Positions 53,876 to 62,400 of a DNA stretch of 64,000 nt are shown piece after piece; positions within the stretch are counted from its first letter, which is position 1, and every line of letters starts with the position of its first letter. Origin of the DNA: an uncultured Roseibium sp. Lineage in GTDB: Bacteria > Pseudomonadota > Alphaproteobacteria > Rhizobiales > Stappiaceae. Below the pieces are notes generated by a model. That model ran no database searches. It was not told where the DNA came from and saw nothing but the letters and a program-made list of their open reading frames with translations. The translations under genes and the position numbers were made by a program. The DNA lies in the NCBI RefSeq assembly GCF_963675985.1, contig NZ_OY780958.1, positions 2,108,001 through 2,172,000 on the forward strand, in the 5' to 3' direction.

Positions 53876-54781
53876 ATGCCCAGTTTTGAACTCTTCAAAA
53901 TCCTTGGACTTAGCGGAACTTGGTTATTAGTGAGCGCCGCTATATTGGCCTTCTTTTGGAATTTAGACAGCGCAATTTCCGAAGAGTTTCGACAGGATAT
54001 AGCAAAAAAAATAACCGATAAAGATTATGAAAAAAACAGCAACAACACACATTCAATAATTGAATATATAAATATTGTCTCCGGCAAAAGAGATAGTAAA
54101 TTAAAACAATACATATTTTCCGTCTCACTATTCCTTACAAGCTATGCATTAATAACAATAATAATATCATTCACAATGTTTTCTCCGTTGGCATATTTAG
54201 AAATTTCTTTTTATTCGTTTATAATTACGGGGATTTTTCTTTCTCTCACCTCGAGCTACCTATCTATTTTACAAACAAATTTCATAATTTCGTATACAAA
54301 AGGACGATTTTCAGACCTTTTATTATTTTTACTAGATATTTTTCTGAAGGCCATAATTGTTTTACTGTGTTTTTTAGGGTCTGTGATGCCGTGGTATTTC
54401 ATTCTTGGTGATAATGCGGAACTCCCGTTTCAAAGATATTATGAACTCACGGGGTATCTTTCAATGAACGGACGTTACGGCCCAAATTTTTATGCATTTT
54501 CCTCGTTACTTCCTTCATTTCTGTCCAGCTACGCAATTTCACTTTTTATTTGGCCTTACATCTTGGTTGTTATCACAATTAACAAAAAATATTTGCCGCG
54601 CTCGATAATAAAAAAAGCAGCATATATCCTTCCAATAAAAGAAAAACCTCTAAGATCTATCGGCGAGTTATTGTTTTTGGGATGGACATTTTCGTATATA
54701 TTTTTCTTCTTCATCGGAGAATACATCCAAAAATATGTAGAAGAGTGGGATAGATACTGGATTATTTTCTGGCAATATTGA
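53876..54781 (+). CDS. AT-rich multi-pass membrane protein, unknown function
   Basis: The 301-residue product (ATG at 53876, MPSFELFKILGL) has about six hydrophobic segments, for example TWLLVSAAILAFFWNL, IFSVSLFLTSYALITIIISF, IIVLLCFLGSVMPWYFIL and SSYAISLFIWPYILVVI. No domain is recognised. Codon use is extreme for this genome: AAA, ATA, TTT and TTA dominate in a GC-rich chromosome, marking recent transfer from an AT-rich donor. It is located between the two copies of the PIN-locus duplication. A membrane-acting immunity or effector role is possible but not shown. Confidence 0.65.
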   Translation: MPSFELFKILGLSGTWLLVSAAILAFFWNLDSAISEEFRQDIAKKITDKDYEKNSNNTHSIIEYINIVSGKRDSKLKQYIFSVSLFLTSYALITIIISFTMFSPLAYLEISFYSFIITGIFLSLTSSYLSILQTNFIISYTKGRFSDLLLFLLDIFLKAIIVLLCFLGSVMPWYFILGDNAELPFQRYYELTGYLSMNGRYGPNFYAFSSLLPSFLSSYAISLFIWPYILVVITINKKYLPRSIIKKAAYILPIKEKPLRSIGELLFLGWTFSYIFFFFIGEYIQKYVEEWDRYWIIFWQY

Positions 54782-54856
54782 AAATCTAATCCCATCCACG
54801 ATAGTTATCTCCATTTTATTATAGAGTCCCACGCGTAGAATTTAAGCGCCATCAGA

Positions 54857-54870
54857 CTGTCATTTCTGAC
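54857..54870. promoter_or_regulatory. Inverted repeat TGTCATTTCTGACg (copy 2)
   Basis: The same element as at 53169, about 77 bp upstream of the intact PIN gene; 12 of its 14 bases (GTCATTTCTGAC) remain a perfect inverted repeat. It is a likely operator or promoter element. Confidence 0.45.
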
Positions 54871-54946
54871 GATTTTATCGCACTCATTAACCTTTTGTCC
54901 GGAAAGTTCCGGAAAAACCGGTCTCACCGAGCCGCAGGAGACCAAA

Positions 54947-55468
54947 ATGAGCATACGCAAACCGCGCTATCTTCTTGATACATCGATAATAAGTGAGTTC
55001 TCCAAGGACTCGTGCCAGCAACATGCTGGCTTCCGAGTTTGGTTAACCCGGGTACCCGAATGCGCACTTCACGTGCCATATGGCGCCGCTCTGGAAATAC
55101 AACGCGGTATCGTCAGACTGCGGCGCACGAATCCTTCAAAGGCGGATTTTCTAGGCCTCTGGTTTGATGATCTGCGGGCCAGGCTCCCCTTCATTCCGAT
55201 GACGTTGGAAGCTTCCCGGATCCACGCAGAAATGACGTCCGAACGAGCGCTCGCCCATCTGTGGATCAACGATCCGCGGAAGAAGTGCCCCCGCCCCTGT
55301 CAGGACCTCGCCATCGCTGCGACGGCGATCGCCTCCGGATCTTGCCTCGTTACCCGTAACATTTCTGACTTCGAACTGATCGATCGGTTTTTTCCGCTCC
55401 CCGGGCTGATCAATCCGATCGATGCCGACCCGGCCGATCTCAAGCTTTCACCCGTAACATTTCACTGA
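54947..55468 (+). CDS. PIN-domain (VapC-like) toxin ribonuclease
   Basis: The 173-residue PIN-domain protein is a likely RNase toxin of the type II family. PIN acidic residues are present: Asp11 in LLDTSIISEF with Glu17, Asp120 in CQDLAIAATA and Asp141 in VTRNISDF. The start ATG at 54947 follows GCAGGAG. It extends about 20 residues past the usual VapC end. No antitoxin gene precedes it, which is unusual: the 165 bp upstream holds only the repeat and promoter. A downstream gene begins 19 bp after its stop, but that gene looks broken. Confidence 0.8.
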   Translation: MSIRKPRYLLDTSIISEFSKDSCQQHAGFRVWLTRVPECALHVPYGAALEIQRGIVRLRRTNPSKADFLGLWFDDLRARLPFIPMTLEASRIHAEMTSERALAHLWINDPRKKCPRPCQDLAIAATAIASGSCLVTRNISDFELIDRFFPLPGLINPIDADPADLKLSPVTFH

Positions 55469-55487
55469 ACCCGAACAGGAGAAACAG

Positions 55488-55968
55488 ATGACACATCTCC
55501 AGAAAACGAACGCCCTCACCCCGGCCGACATCGAAGAACCGATAATACGCTTTCCCTCATCGCCTTTTTCCGAGCGATCTCGAGCGGGCATGCGCCGTCC
55601 GCCAAAGAGGTCCAGTATTCCATCACTTCTGGAACATGTTCGTTATGACCTTCTCCCCTCGCTTTTCTCCCCTGTCCGTTTCGTTTGAGCCGGAAACGTT
55701 TCTCTCACTTGCCCGCGAAATCCAGGCGCTCCGCTCAACAGGACGTCCGTCAGGCAGCAACCGCCTGACCTCCCCCATCGTGACGGACTGGAGCAAGACG
55801 CTCCTCCCCTTCCCTGCGATCATCGGTTCTCTCGGGGCAACACCCGTCCTGGAACCCGTCTTCGCTTTCTCTGACGACAATTCCTGCGCGCTCCTGTCAA
55901 GCGGTTGGGTTCGGCTCGAAAATCATGTCGACGTCCACCTCGAGGGCCATCGGCCGATAGGACGCTGA
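55488..55968 (+). pseudogene. Probable frameshifted gene downstream of the PIN toxin
   Basis: An ATG at 55488 follows a good ribosome site (GGAGAAACAG) and opens MTHLQKTNALTPADIEEPII. After about 22 codons the credible protein seems to move to another frame (TLSLIAFFRAISSGHAPSA KEVQ) and then to a third (FHHFWNMFVMTFSPRFSPL ... HRPIGR, ending at 55968). Each single frame alone is short and odd. I infer one ancestral gene of about 150 codons with two frameshifts. The family is not recognised. Confidence 0.4.
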
Positions 55969-56128
55969 TCCCGGCATCCGGAAAACCTGCAAAGTCAGCC
56001 CGGCTTCCCGGTTCACACGCACCAGCCGTCCAAACAGAACGGCAACCAATTTTCACCGCATCACGACACCAACGGCCCGGGAATGGACCTCCGGACCGCA
56101 CGCGATGCCATTGTCTCAGGGAAATTCA

Positions 56129-56777
56129 ATGAAAAGATCCAACCTTATCGCGGGCACCGGACGATCCGTCGGCTTGCTGATTGCCCGTATGGCCGTGCGT
56201 CATGCGCTTCGAAAATGCCCGGAGTTCCAGTATCGCACCGCTTATATTCTCGGTGCGGAATTACCGAATGACATCGACACGACGCTCTTCGAACGAGCCT
56301 TTGAACTTGAGTTTCAGAGCCACGACCCCGATGGCGCTGGACGATTCACAATGCCTGAATTTCACTATTTCATCGATGAAGGAGGAAAATCCAGATATCG
56401 GCGCAACAAGCCCTTCGAAGAATTCTCAGTCGGGAAGAGTGTCACCGACAACCAACGACTGATCGGCATCGGAACGCCAAAACACCCTATGTCGGAGGCT
56501 TTCCGGAATGTTGCAGAAGCGGTCGTGGTCGTCCGGCCGGAACCAAGGCATGTTCAGGCAGCCGCTATAATCGCACGCAAAATCCATTTGAGCGATGACC
56601 TCGCCAGTGAACTCATCGCAAACAATGTCTCCAGCCTTTCGATTGCATTTCGTGGAAACCGACCACTCGGCGCTGCACTTCGCGTTCTTAAGGCCCTTAG
56701 GCGGGCGGAGAGAGCCGATGAATCAAATGTCGACGGCAATAGTTATGTCCCGTCACTTGATGAAATGGCGGGATATG
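56129..56777 (+). pseudogene. AAA-family ATPase gene truncated by an IS3-family element
   Basis: The frame opens at the ATG at 56129 (RBS AGGGA) and encodes about 216 residues. They resemble the N-terminal region of alphaproteobacterial AAA ATPases, which continue from the LDEMAGYG segment straight into a Walker A motif. Here the sequence reads LDEMAGYG and then immediately enters the insertion sequence at 56778, so the whole ATPase core is missing. No continuation is found after the element. The family match rests on memory of the LDEM.GYG motif and is moderate. Confidence 0.6.
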
Positions 56778-56796
56778 GTGACCTGCCACTGAACTT

Positions 56797-57726
56797 TCAC
56801 CCAGCCGCGACCGGAGCCTGGTTGGTATTTACGCCGATCGGCGCAGGTTGATCAATCGCCCAACGCGCGGAGTTTTCATCTCGCGTAGCGGGCCGGGCGA
56901 TTGCAGTGGTCAGCGTTCGCGCATAGTCAGCCGGGGTCTGGTAGTTCAAGGCAGAATGCGGGCGTTCGGTGTTGTAGTCGGCGGCCCAGGCCGCGATCAC
57001 GATACGGGCGTGAGCCAGGTTGCGGAACATGGTCTCGTTGAGCAGTTCGTCCCGCATCCGCCCATTGAAACTCTCGACGAAGCCGTTCTGCATCGGCTTG
57101 CCCGGCGCGATGTAATGCCATTCGATCCCGTGCTCGGAACACCACCGCAGGATGGCGTTACTGGTTAGTTCGGTTCCGTTGTCACTGACGATCATTCCGG
57201 GCTTCCCGCGGCGCTCGATCAGGGCCGTGAGTTCACGCACGACACGGCGCCCCGAGATCGAGGTGTCCGGGATCGCGGCGAGACATTCACGGGTGACGTC
57301 GTCCACCACGTTGAGCACCCGGAAGCGCTGGCCGTTGGCGAACTGATCATGCACAAAATCGAGCGACCAGCGCGCATTTGGCCGTGCCTCGACCAGGATC
57401 GGTGCCCGTGTTCCAACGGCCTTGCGCCGAGCCTTCCGTTTGCGGACCGTCAACCCTTCCTCGCGGTAGAGCCGATAGATCCGGTTGATCCCGGAAGGCT
57501 CGCCCTCGCGGCGCAACAAGACGAAGAGCCGTCGATAGCCAAACCGGCGACGTTCATTCGCCAAGTCCCGCAGCCGACCGCGCAGCTCCGTATCCGGAGC
57601 ACGCTGCGCTTGGTAGCGGACCATCTTGCGATCTGCCCCGGAAATCCGGCACGCCCGCCGTTCCGAGAGCCCGAGCTGGGACCTCAGGTGCGCGACCGCC
57701 TCGCGCTTCACGGCAGGCGTCACCAT
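56797..57726 (-). CDS. IS3-family transposase OrfB (DDE integrase domain)
   Basis: The 309-residue catalytic part carries the DDE triad in WSLDFVHDQF, IVSDNGTELTS and NGFVESFNGRMRDE. An upstream helical region (RRFGYRRLFVLLRREG) and the YNTERPHSALNYQTP end are typical of the family. It is made as an OrfAB fusion through a -1 frameshift or from its own ATG at 57726. The frame is intact. Confidence 0.94.
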   Translation of the reverse strand: MVTPAVKREAVAHLRSQLGLSERRACRISGADRKMVRYQAQRAPDTELRGRLRDLANERRRFGYRRLFVLLRREGEPSGINRIYRLYREEGLTVRKRKARRKAVGTRAPILVEARPNARWSLDFVHDQFANGQRFRVLNVVDDVTRECLAAIPDTSISGRRVVRELTALIERRGKPGMIVSDNGTELTSNAILRWCSEHGIEWHYIAPGKPMQNGFVESFNGRMRDELLNETMFRNLAHARIVIAAWAADYNTERPHSALNYQTPADYARTLTTAIARPATRDENSARWAIDQPAPIGVNTNQAPVAAG

Positions 57727-57986
57727 TTTTTTGATACCAGCTCCTTCATTGCCGCCAGATCAAGCATCTGCTCGGCCAGAAGCCTCTTGAGCCTGGCGTT
57801 CTCATCCTCGAGCGCCTTCAGCCGCTTCGCCTCCGACACCGTCAAGCCGCCGAACTTGGCCTTCCAGTTGTAGAAGGTCCCTTCCGACATGCCGTGCTTA
57901 CGACACAGGTCCGCGCACTTCACGCCTGCCTCGTGCTCGGCCAGGATGCCGATGATCTGCTCGTCTGTGAAACGTGTTCGCTTCAT
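57720..57986 (-). CDS. IS3-family transposase OrfA (HTH)
   Basis: The 88-residue protein has a helix-turn-helix (FTDEQIIGILAEHEAGVKCADL) and a leucine-zipper-like coiled coil (LKALEDENARLKRLLAEQML). It ends SKKW with the stop 7 bp inside OrfB. Confidence 0.93.
   Translation of the reverse strand: MKRTRFTDEQIIGILAEHEAGVKCADLCRKHGMSEGTFYNWKAKFGGLTVSEAKRLKALEDENARLKRLLAEQMLDLAAMKELVSKKW
57726..57732 (-). promoter_or_regulatory. Programmed -1 frameshift site of the IS3 transposase
   Basis: A run of seven A on the minus strand forms A_AAA_AAA in the OrfA frame. A -1 slip enters the OrfB frame exactly, as known for IS3 elements. Confidence 0.75.
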
Positions 57987-58050
57987 TGTCCGTCCTCAAG
58001 TTGGATCGGACTCTAATCGACGGTGGAGGAAAAATCCCGTGGCAGGTCAC

Positions 58051-58490
58051 GAGCCGTGTAAGGCCAAAACTCAACCAAAGGTAGCCGCATTGAAGTGCAA
58101 AAGAATTGGGTACCAAATCAGTCGGACCAAACTCTACTCATTGGCATTTTACTCTGTGGAATTTGAAAAAAGGCACGCGCGACAATTCAGGATTGCATTA
58201 ATATACGATCGACCGTTGAGAGGCTCTTGCCTAGGGGGACAATAAGCGCAAGACATGCAGGAAGACACCTATAGGGCGTGGCACAACTCTTTGCATAAAG
58301 CCAAAAGGCATTCGGAGATCAGATACCGCGAATCCACCGGGTCGAAACAGCATTCGGCAAGGAGGTTACAGCCTTCGAGATTGAGCAGTTGACCGCGATG
58401 ATCGCTGCCAACAAAAAGCGCAGGATAATTCGACTAGACGGTCAAGCACTGTTCGCGAAACTGACGGTAATTTATTGAGGGCGGGCCGAC
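58051..58490. other. 440-bp gap between the IS and hamA with a possible gene remnant
   Basis: The only coding-like trace is a ~50-codon frame ending at 58479 (roughly FGDQIPRIHRVETAF then GKEVTAFEIEQLTAMIAANK, closing with TAA/TGA stops on both sides) that could be the tail of a lost gene. The promoter for the nuclease/helicase pair must lie here. No inverted repeats or terminators were found. Confidence 0.35.
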
Positions 58491-59438
58491 ATGCTACATA
58501 ATTGCCAGCCGCCAACAACCCTTCTCAACCGCTGGCTGAGCGGCGCTGCCAACGTTAATGGTGACTACGGGCACCTGCTGTTCGAGCAGGCAACCCCGAA
58601 CGACGAAGCGGTGCTCGACGGGCTACGTCCCTATTTTGAATCGGCGCACCTCGACGCCCGCGAAGTGTTTCACCGCGCCGCCCGCATCGATCTCCATCCG
58701 GATGCCGACGGCCCAGGCGGTAATGCCCAATATCCCAACTGTTTGCCGCCAACGGCCAAGAAGGGGTTGTTTGGCGAAGTGATGGCAGGCCTGATAACCG
58801 AAGCCTTTCAATTCGTGGGCGGACATAGGTGGTCGATTCCCATCTTCCTATTCCGCTACCACGCTGAAGTTGAAGCATATATCTTTGACTTGGCGCGTGA
58901 CCCCGCCCGCGTCCGCGAAATCTCCGGTCGCCACGGCAATGATTTCATCGGATTGGGGATCGACCCCGAAAGTGGCGAAGTGGTGCGGTACATCGCCGGC
59001 GAAGCTAAGTGGCGAGCTGCGCTAACGCCAAGCGTAATGGACACCATCATGCTCGGCGACTACACGGGCCCCCCCGACAATCGAATCCGCGCGAACGATG
59101 GTGTTTGGAACGAGATGAACCGGGGGCTACCGACGCCCCAAGGACTGGAGCAGATACACAAGCTGCTCTGCGAAAAAGCCCGCGACGCCTATGCCGAAGT
59201 GATCGTTTCGCTCGATCGTGCGCTGCTTATCGGTGCTGCTCCGCTACAACGAACCGATCTGGTATTTGTCGCTGGCAATCGGGCGGCGCGAAGGCAACCT
59301 GGTGACGCCTATCTACCGCTCAACGCGCCGCCGCCCGAATATACGGCAGGCAGACAATTGCAAGTCGTGGAATTGGTGCTGGAAGGCGGTGTTGAGCTTA
59401 TCGAGAGACTTTACGCATCGCTTTGGAGCAACCGCTGA
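58491..59438 (+). CDS. HamA-like nuclease (DUF1837-type, PD-(D/E)xK)
   Basis: The 315-residue product has a nuclease-like arrangement: GLFGEVMAGLITEAF (Glu96), HGNDFIGLGIDPES (Asp151) and YIAGEAKWRAA (Glu171, Lys173), i.e. E...D...ExK. In Hachiman systems HamA is a DUF1837 nuclease kept in check by the helicase HamB. The stop overlaps the downstream helicase start by 16 bp, as expected for a tight pair. Assignment to HamA rests on the motif pattern and on the helicase partner; another PD-(D/E)xK family is possible. Confidence 0.6.
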   Translation: MLHNCQPPTTLLNRWLSGAANVNGDYGHLLFEQATPNDEAVLDGLRPYFESAHLDAREVFHRAARIDLHPDADGPGGNAQYPNCLPPTAKKGLFGEVMAGLITEAFQFVGGHRWSIPIFLFRYHAEVEAYIFDLARDPARVREISGRHGNDFIGLGIDPESGEVVRYIAGEAKWRAALTPSVMDTIMLGDYTGPPDNRIRANDGVWNEMNRGLPTPQGLEQIHKLLCEKARDAYAEVIVSLDRALLIGAAPLQRTDLVFVAGNRAARRQPGDAYLPLNAPPPEYTAGRQLQVVELVLEGGVELIERLYASLWSNR

Positions 59439-62400
59439 TGGCTCGCCTTGATGAACAGCGCCGTGCCCTAGCCATGAATCTACTGTTCAACCGTGCGGCC
59501 GAAAACGAGTTAACGCCGACGCAGGCACGCCTGTTCGTCCGAAGCCTGCAAAAGTCCTGGCAGGTTCCGCCAATCGCTTGGGGGGAACGCGAATCCCATG
59601 AACAGTTTGACGACGCTCGGCGCCTGCTGCATGCAGCGGGTATCTTTCGCGAGATCGATGGCGAAGAATTGCCAGAGGCATTGGCCTGCTACCGCCGAGC
59701 GGCAGAGCTCCTCGAGTGGTTGGCGCGTTCGTCCGACCCGGTCACGCGCGACGTTCCGGCAGCGCTCCTTGCCGCTGGCGCTTACCAGCAGGCGGGCTTG
59801 CCAGCGATGGCCACAAGCCTGCTTCGCCTAGGTGACTACGGCGGTGGTATTGCGGAGATATTCGCGGCATTCTTGAGCGCCGACTTCGATCGGCTGCTAG
59901 GGAAAAGCGCAGCCTTCTGGGCGGACAACGCCGCGCTTACTGGCCGCGACGGCTCTGCGCCAATCCTGGCTGCCGACGGTGAGCCTGAAGTCGAAAGCGA
60001 CGAACCTGCTGACGATGAAGCCGCAGGAGCGCAGGCGCGGGATGATCGCGAACCAGTGGTAGATCGCGGTTTCACCAGCAAGTTCGGTTGGTATTTGGTT
60101 GTCGAACTGGTGCGTTCGGTGGGACTGATTGCCGATGCTCTGCGTCGCGGCAATGACAACCGGCTTGCACAGGGAATCGAAATGCTCGCGAGTTTGAGTT
60201 CGCTCGCTACTCGTCTGACGAGTGATGAGCTTTGGATGCTGATCAACCTCGTTGAAGCATCCGCCAAGCGGTTTGCCGCTTCCAGCATTCACCTGCGCGT
60301 TGCGCGGCTCACCGCCCGTGCGCCCCATCGTCAGGCTCGGATGTGGCAATTCGCGCGCGAGCAATTCGCACGAGGACGCGGCACGTTGTGGACGTCCCAA
60401 GTGCAGGGAATTGAGCGCCTAATTGCCAGCGACAGCTTTGCGCTGTGCACGCCGACGGGATCAGGAAAAACGCTGGTCGCAAATCTGGCACTTGTAAAGG
60501 AGTTGCTTCTCGTCGATGAGCAAGCAGGGCGTGCGCCACTTGCGCTCTATCTTGTTCCATCGCGAGCGTTAGCCAGCGAGGTGGAAGCGAAGTTGACTGC
60601 GGAGCTTGGCAGCGATTTTATCGTGACGGGACTCTACGGTGGCGCTGACTGGGGAATTACCGACTATTGGTTGACAGCCGACCAGCGCGTCGTGCTCATC
60701 GCAACGGTCGAAAAGGCCGAGGCGCTGATGCGTTATGTCGGCCATTTGCTAGTTCATCGATTGCGGCTCCTGATCATCGATGAGGCACACCAAGTAGTGA
60801 GCGATGATGACGCCAATGCGCAAGAAGCACTGGCATCGCATAACAGCCGAGCGATGCGTCTCGAGGCCATGGTATCGCGACTTCTGGCCATTCAGCCTGA
60901 CATGGCGCGGATCGCATTGACCGCCGTGGCTGGCGGCGCGGCACGGCCAGTCGCGCAATGGATCGAGGGCAGCATGGACGCAACGCCGGTCGGATTGAAC
61001 TACCGCAGTAGTCGCCAGCTGATTGGCGCGCTGCGCGTAGATCCCAGGCGCGCACCTGAGGCCGTGCTCGACATGATGAATGGGCAGATACTCTATGTAC
61101 GCGGCCGGGATGCACCGGTCTATTTGCCATTGCGCATACCGGCGATGCCGCTGCCTGCCGCTATCATCCGCAACAGCCTTCCGCACTATACCCAGCTATA
61201 TGTGCTCTGGACAGCGCTCCATCTGCGCGAAGGAAACCGGCGGGTGCTCATCTCTGTAGCGCAATCGCCTGAGCGACTCATGAAGCGCTATGCCGAGGCG
61301 TTCGACCTTCCAGGCTGGCAAAATGTGCCTCAGTTCGAACCACCCGCCGAACCCGACAAACTAGCGCGCTTTCAAGAAACCCGTGCTGCGGCTGTGGACT
61401 ATTGCGGTATACAATCCTTCGAGGTGCGCCTGCTGGACCGTGGAATTGCGACTAGCTATGGCCAGATGCCCCAGCGGCTGCGCCGACTGATGACCGACCT
61501 GATCGACCGCCGGATTTGTCCTTTAACGCTGGCAACGGCGACATTGACCGAAGGCGTCAACCTGCCGTTCGACATCATTTTCCTGACCAGTCTGGAGCGA
61601 CGGAGTTACGATGCCGAAGCGGGTCAACCCATCGTCATTCCCATATCCACCGCGGAGTTCCGCAATCTTGCCGGGCGAGCCGGACGCCCGGGAGCGGCGG
61701 AGTCGATCGAAGGCATGATCTTGGTTGCACTTCCGGAGGCAGTCTCCACGACGGCGCCTAGGCAACGTCCGGACCAACTGCGGCAGGTTCAGCGCGCGAC
61801 ACGTTCTTATGATGACCTGCTGGCGCGCTTACAGGCGGAGGACGCTGGTGGTGCAGTCAATAGTCCGTTGGTCGTCCTGCTCCGTTCGATCTGGCAGAAA
61901 GCCGCTGCGCTCCTTGGCTTACAAACCGAGGAGCAGTTCCATGCTTGGCTGGAAGCGACGTTGCCGGAGAATGCAGGCGCCAATCTCGGCGTCTCGTCGA
62001 GAACGCCAGCGGATCAGCTAGGCGATAGCCTAGACGAGCTTGACGGCTTTCTTCTGGCCGCCAGCGAAGAATTGTCTCGGCTCGAGCCAGAAGGCATTGA
62101 AGGCGCGCGTGTCGAGGTGTTCTTGCGCGACCTTTGGCAACGTACCTTCGCACGTGTCGCGACCGCGGACGAAGAATGGCTTGAGCGCACTTTTATAAAA
62201 CGAGGACAGGCTTTCGTTGAGCGTCTCTATCCAGATGCACAGCAGCGTCAACGGCTCTACCAGTATGGCTTTACTCCCTATATCGGTCGACGCTTCGAGC
62301 TGGTCGCACCGCAGTTGATTGCTGAGTTGCAGCGGGCAGCCGAGTTCGGGACTTGGACTACACAACAGCGCTTCGACCTGTTCACACGGCTTGGCGATCG

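Larger units (their letters stand above)
56778..58050 (-). mobile_element. IS3-family insertion sequence, complete
   Basis: The 1273-bp element has perfect 12-bp terminal inverted repeats (GTGACCTGCCAC at 56778-56789 and its complement at 58039-58050). It carries two overlapping transposase frames in the IS3 arrangement. The bases beside the ends differ (ATG on the left, GAG on the right), so there is no target duplication. Adjacent DNA was probably deleted or rearranged after insertion. Confidence 0.9.
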
